Shown in pieces: positions 5,486 through 6,336 of a stretch of DNA of 6,336 nucleotides (the stretch's first letter is position 1; every line of letters starts with the position of its first letter). The DNA lies in the NCBI GenBank assembly GCA_947177435.1, contig CAMWUM010000114.1:1-6336 (forward strand), read 5' to 3'. The stretch is from an uncultured Muribaculaceae bacterium (GTDB taxonomy: Bacteria; Bacteroidota; Bacteroidia; Bacteroidales; Muribaculaceae). A program made the position numbers and the translations under genes. The notes under the pieces were generated by a model. It did no database searches, was not told where the DNA came from, and was given only the letters and a program-made list of their open reading frames with translations.

Positions 5486-5885
5486 GGGGCTGACTGGCTT
5501 TGACAGCGTGTAGAAGCGGTATGCAAGCGTGCAGAGCGATGATGGCAATGCTCTATAATATCAGACATCAAAAAATTAATTGGCGAAAACAACTACGCTC
5601 TCGCTGCTTAATCCGAAGCACAGTAGGATTGCTTAATCTTGCGCAACAGTTGCGCAGACGAGACATCGCCCGGTTGTCATGGTCCCGAGACTAATCGATC
5701 GGCGGTGCAGCTAAATCGGGAATAGGGCAAGGCTTGCCTCAGGCCGAGTCCGAAATTCTTAGAGGCTAAGGCAGCGGTTGGTCGTCCCGGCCTGCCGCCG
5801 CACGAAAACCAATCGGAGACTACGCACGTAGAAACCATATTGATTCCGCGTTTGGACGAGGGTTCAACCCCCTCCAGCTCCACCA
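5486..5885 (+). ncRNA. ssrA: tmRNA (transfer-messenger RNA)
   Basis: tmRNA rescues stalled ribosomes together with SmpB, first acting as alanyl-tRNA and then as template for a degradation tag. The 400-nt gene is complete. The 5' GGGGCTG (5486-5492) pairs with CAGCTCC (5875-5881), followed by discriminator A and an encoded CCA (5883-5885). The T arm GAGGG/CCCTC closes a TTCAACC loop, and the 5' end continues with the typical CTGACTGGCTTTGACAG. The tag frame at 5582-5611 encodes GENNYALAA and a TAA stop. Downstream GC-rich inverted repeats such as TGCGCAACAGTTGCGCA (from 5639) fit the pseudoknot region. It has its own promoter and terminator and is divergent from uxaC. It is one-piece, not the permuted two-piece kind. 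Confidence 0.98.
5582..5611 (+). other. tmRNA tag-peptide reading frame (GENNYALAA)
   Basis: The resume codon GGC (5582-5584) is followed by GAA AAC AAC TAC GCT CTC GCT GCT and TAA (5609-5611). The tag ends in ALAA, the degron seen by ClpXP-type proteases. As I recall, Porphyromonas gingivalis has the same tag and Bacteroides species have GETNYALAA, which supports a Bacteroidales host. Confidence 0.92.
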
Positions 5886-5889
5886 CACT

Positions 5890-5917
5890 AAGCGGCGCCA
5901 TCACAGCGCCGCTTTTT
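5890..5917 (+). terminator. Rho-independent terminator of ssrA
   Basis: AGCGGCGC (5891-5898) and GCGCCGCT (5906-5913) form a perfect 8-bp stem with a 7-nt loop, extended by an A-T pair and followed by TTTT. It begins 5 nt after the encoded CCA. Confidence 0.88.
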
Positions 5918-5938
5918 AACATTATAATTATCAGCAAT

Positions 5939-6325
5939 ATGGGAAATGCGAAAGAACTGAAATGGGGATACATCTCGCACAGCGGAGAGTTTGCTATCAC
6001 TCCCGCCTTTTACGGGGCGGGGGATTTTTGCGATGGCCTGGCTGCGGTGAAAGTGGACTGTGGTAGCGGATTTATTGACCGAGAGGGCAATTTCAGAGAA
6101 GGCGTTGTGACACCGCCCGTGTATGAGCCAGAGTGTGGATATAACCCTCAATACGAACTTCATGACGGACTCGTTCGCTTCGTTGAAAACCAGAAGTTTG
6201 GGTATAAGGACAAGGATGGGAATGTGGTGATAAAGGCGCAGTTTTTTGACGCCGGTGATTTCTCCGAGGGCCTGGCATGCGTAAAGAAAGGCAAGACGTC
6301 GATAAGGGAAAACAGATTTGACTAA
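5939..6325 (+). CDS. Short WG-repeat protein
   Basis: The 128-residue protein is built from WG-type beta repeats. Unit 1 begins WGYISHSGEFAITPAFYGAGDFCDGLAAVK (9-38), unit 2 begins GSGFIDREGNF (42-52), and unit 3 begins KFGYKDKDGNVVIKAQFFDAGDFSEGLACVKK (86-117). The function of WG repeats is not settled; they usually occur in longer exported or cell-surface proteins and are thought to mediate binding. Here there is no signal peptide and only three units, fewer than usual. After residue 117 the pattern expects a new Gly-Tyr/Phe-Ile-Asp unit but reads GKTSIRENRFD and stops, so the gene may be truncated or frameshifted. The ATG at 5939 is chosen because the upstream in-frame start at 5840 lies inside tmRNA. 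The start is only 22 bp past the ssrA terminator with no promoter visible, so expression may depend on read-through. Confidence 0.75.
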   Translation: MGNAKELKWGYISHSGEFAITPAFYGAGDFCDGLAAVKVDCGSGFIDREGNFREGVVTPPVYEPECGYNPQYELHDGLVRFVENQKFGYKDKDGNVVIKAQFFDAGDFSEGLACVKKGKTSIRENRFD

Positions 6326-6336
6326 GAACTAAGATG

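Noticed and set aside
5677..6000. 107-codon minus-strand frame over the tmRNA 3' half
   Set aside because: Most of it is the antisense of the tmRNA tRNA-like domain and terminator, which explains the sequence fully.

Overview
The window looks like chromosomal DNA from a GC-rich member of the Bacteroidales (Bacteroidota). Three observations point this way. There are two well-formed promoters of the Bacteroides type (TTTG, 19-20 bp, TAnnTTTG), in front of tRNA-Arg and tmRNA. Start codons lack Shine-Dalgarno sequences and sit behind A/T-rich leaders. The tmRNA tag peptide GENNYALAA is of the Bacteroidales kind. I cannot place it to genus.

Layout. Positions 1-886 look like the end of an integrative element. 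The N-terminal part of a tyrosine recombinase (minus strand, running off the left edge) is followed by about 480 bp without genes that carries repeated TGTACCAC-type octamers, including a perfect 10-bp inverted repeat. This ends at the 3' end of tRNA-Arg(UCU) (887-960, minus), a plausible integration target, with a terminator on the element side. Next, on the plus strand, come two tandem cytoplasmic thioredoxin-fold proteins with CGPC and CPHC active sites (1092-1727), closed by a strong terminator. On the minus strand a two-gene unit follows, uxaC (uronate isomerase, 5295-3910) and then a secreted DUF2264 protein (3830-1824), probably an uronic-acid-releasing glycoside hydrolase. Divergent from uxaC lies a complete tmRNA gene, ssrA (5486-5885, plus), with its own promoter and terminator. 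Close behind it is a short WG-repeat protein (5939-6325).

How the genes fit together. The uxaC/DUF2264 pair makes sense as a small uronate-scavenging unit: the exported enzyme would free glucuronic or galacturonic acid from glycans, and UxaC would start its catabolism in the cytoplasm. The thioredoxin pair probably serves thiol redox and is unrelated to the sugar unit. tRNA-Arg and ssrA are housekeeping genes, and both belong to classes that mobile elements often use as integration sites.

I do not see a clearly new multi-gene system. The most interesting signals are the ordered repeats between integrase and tRNA, the apparently abnormal end of the visible integrase, the CPHC/CGPC thioredoxin pair, and the WG-repeat protein pressed against the ssrA terminator.
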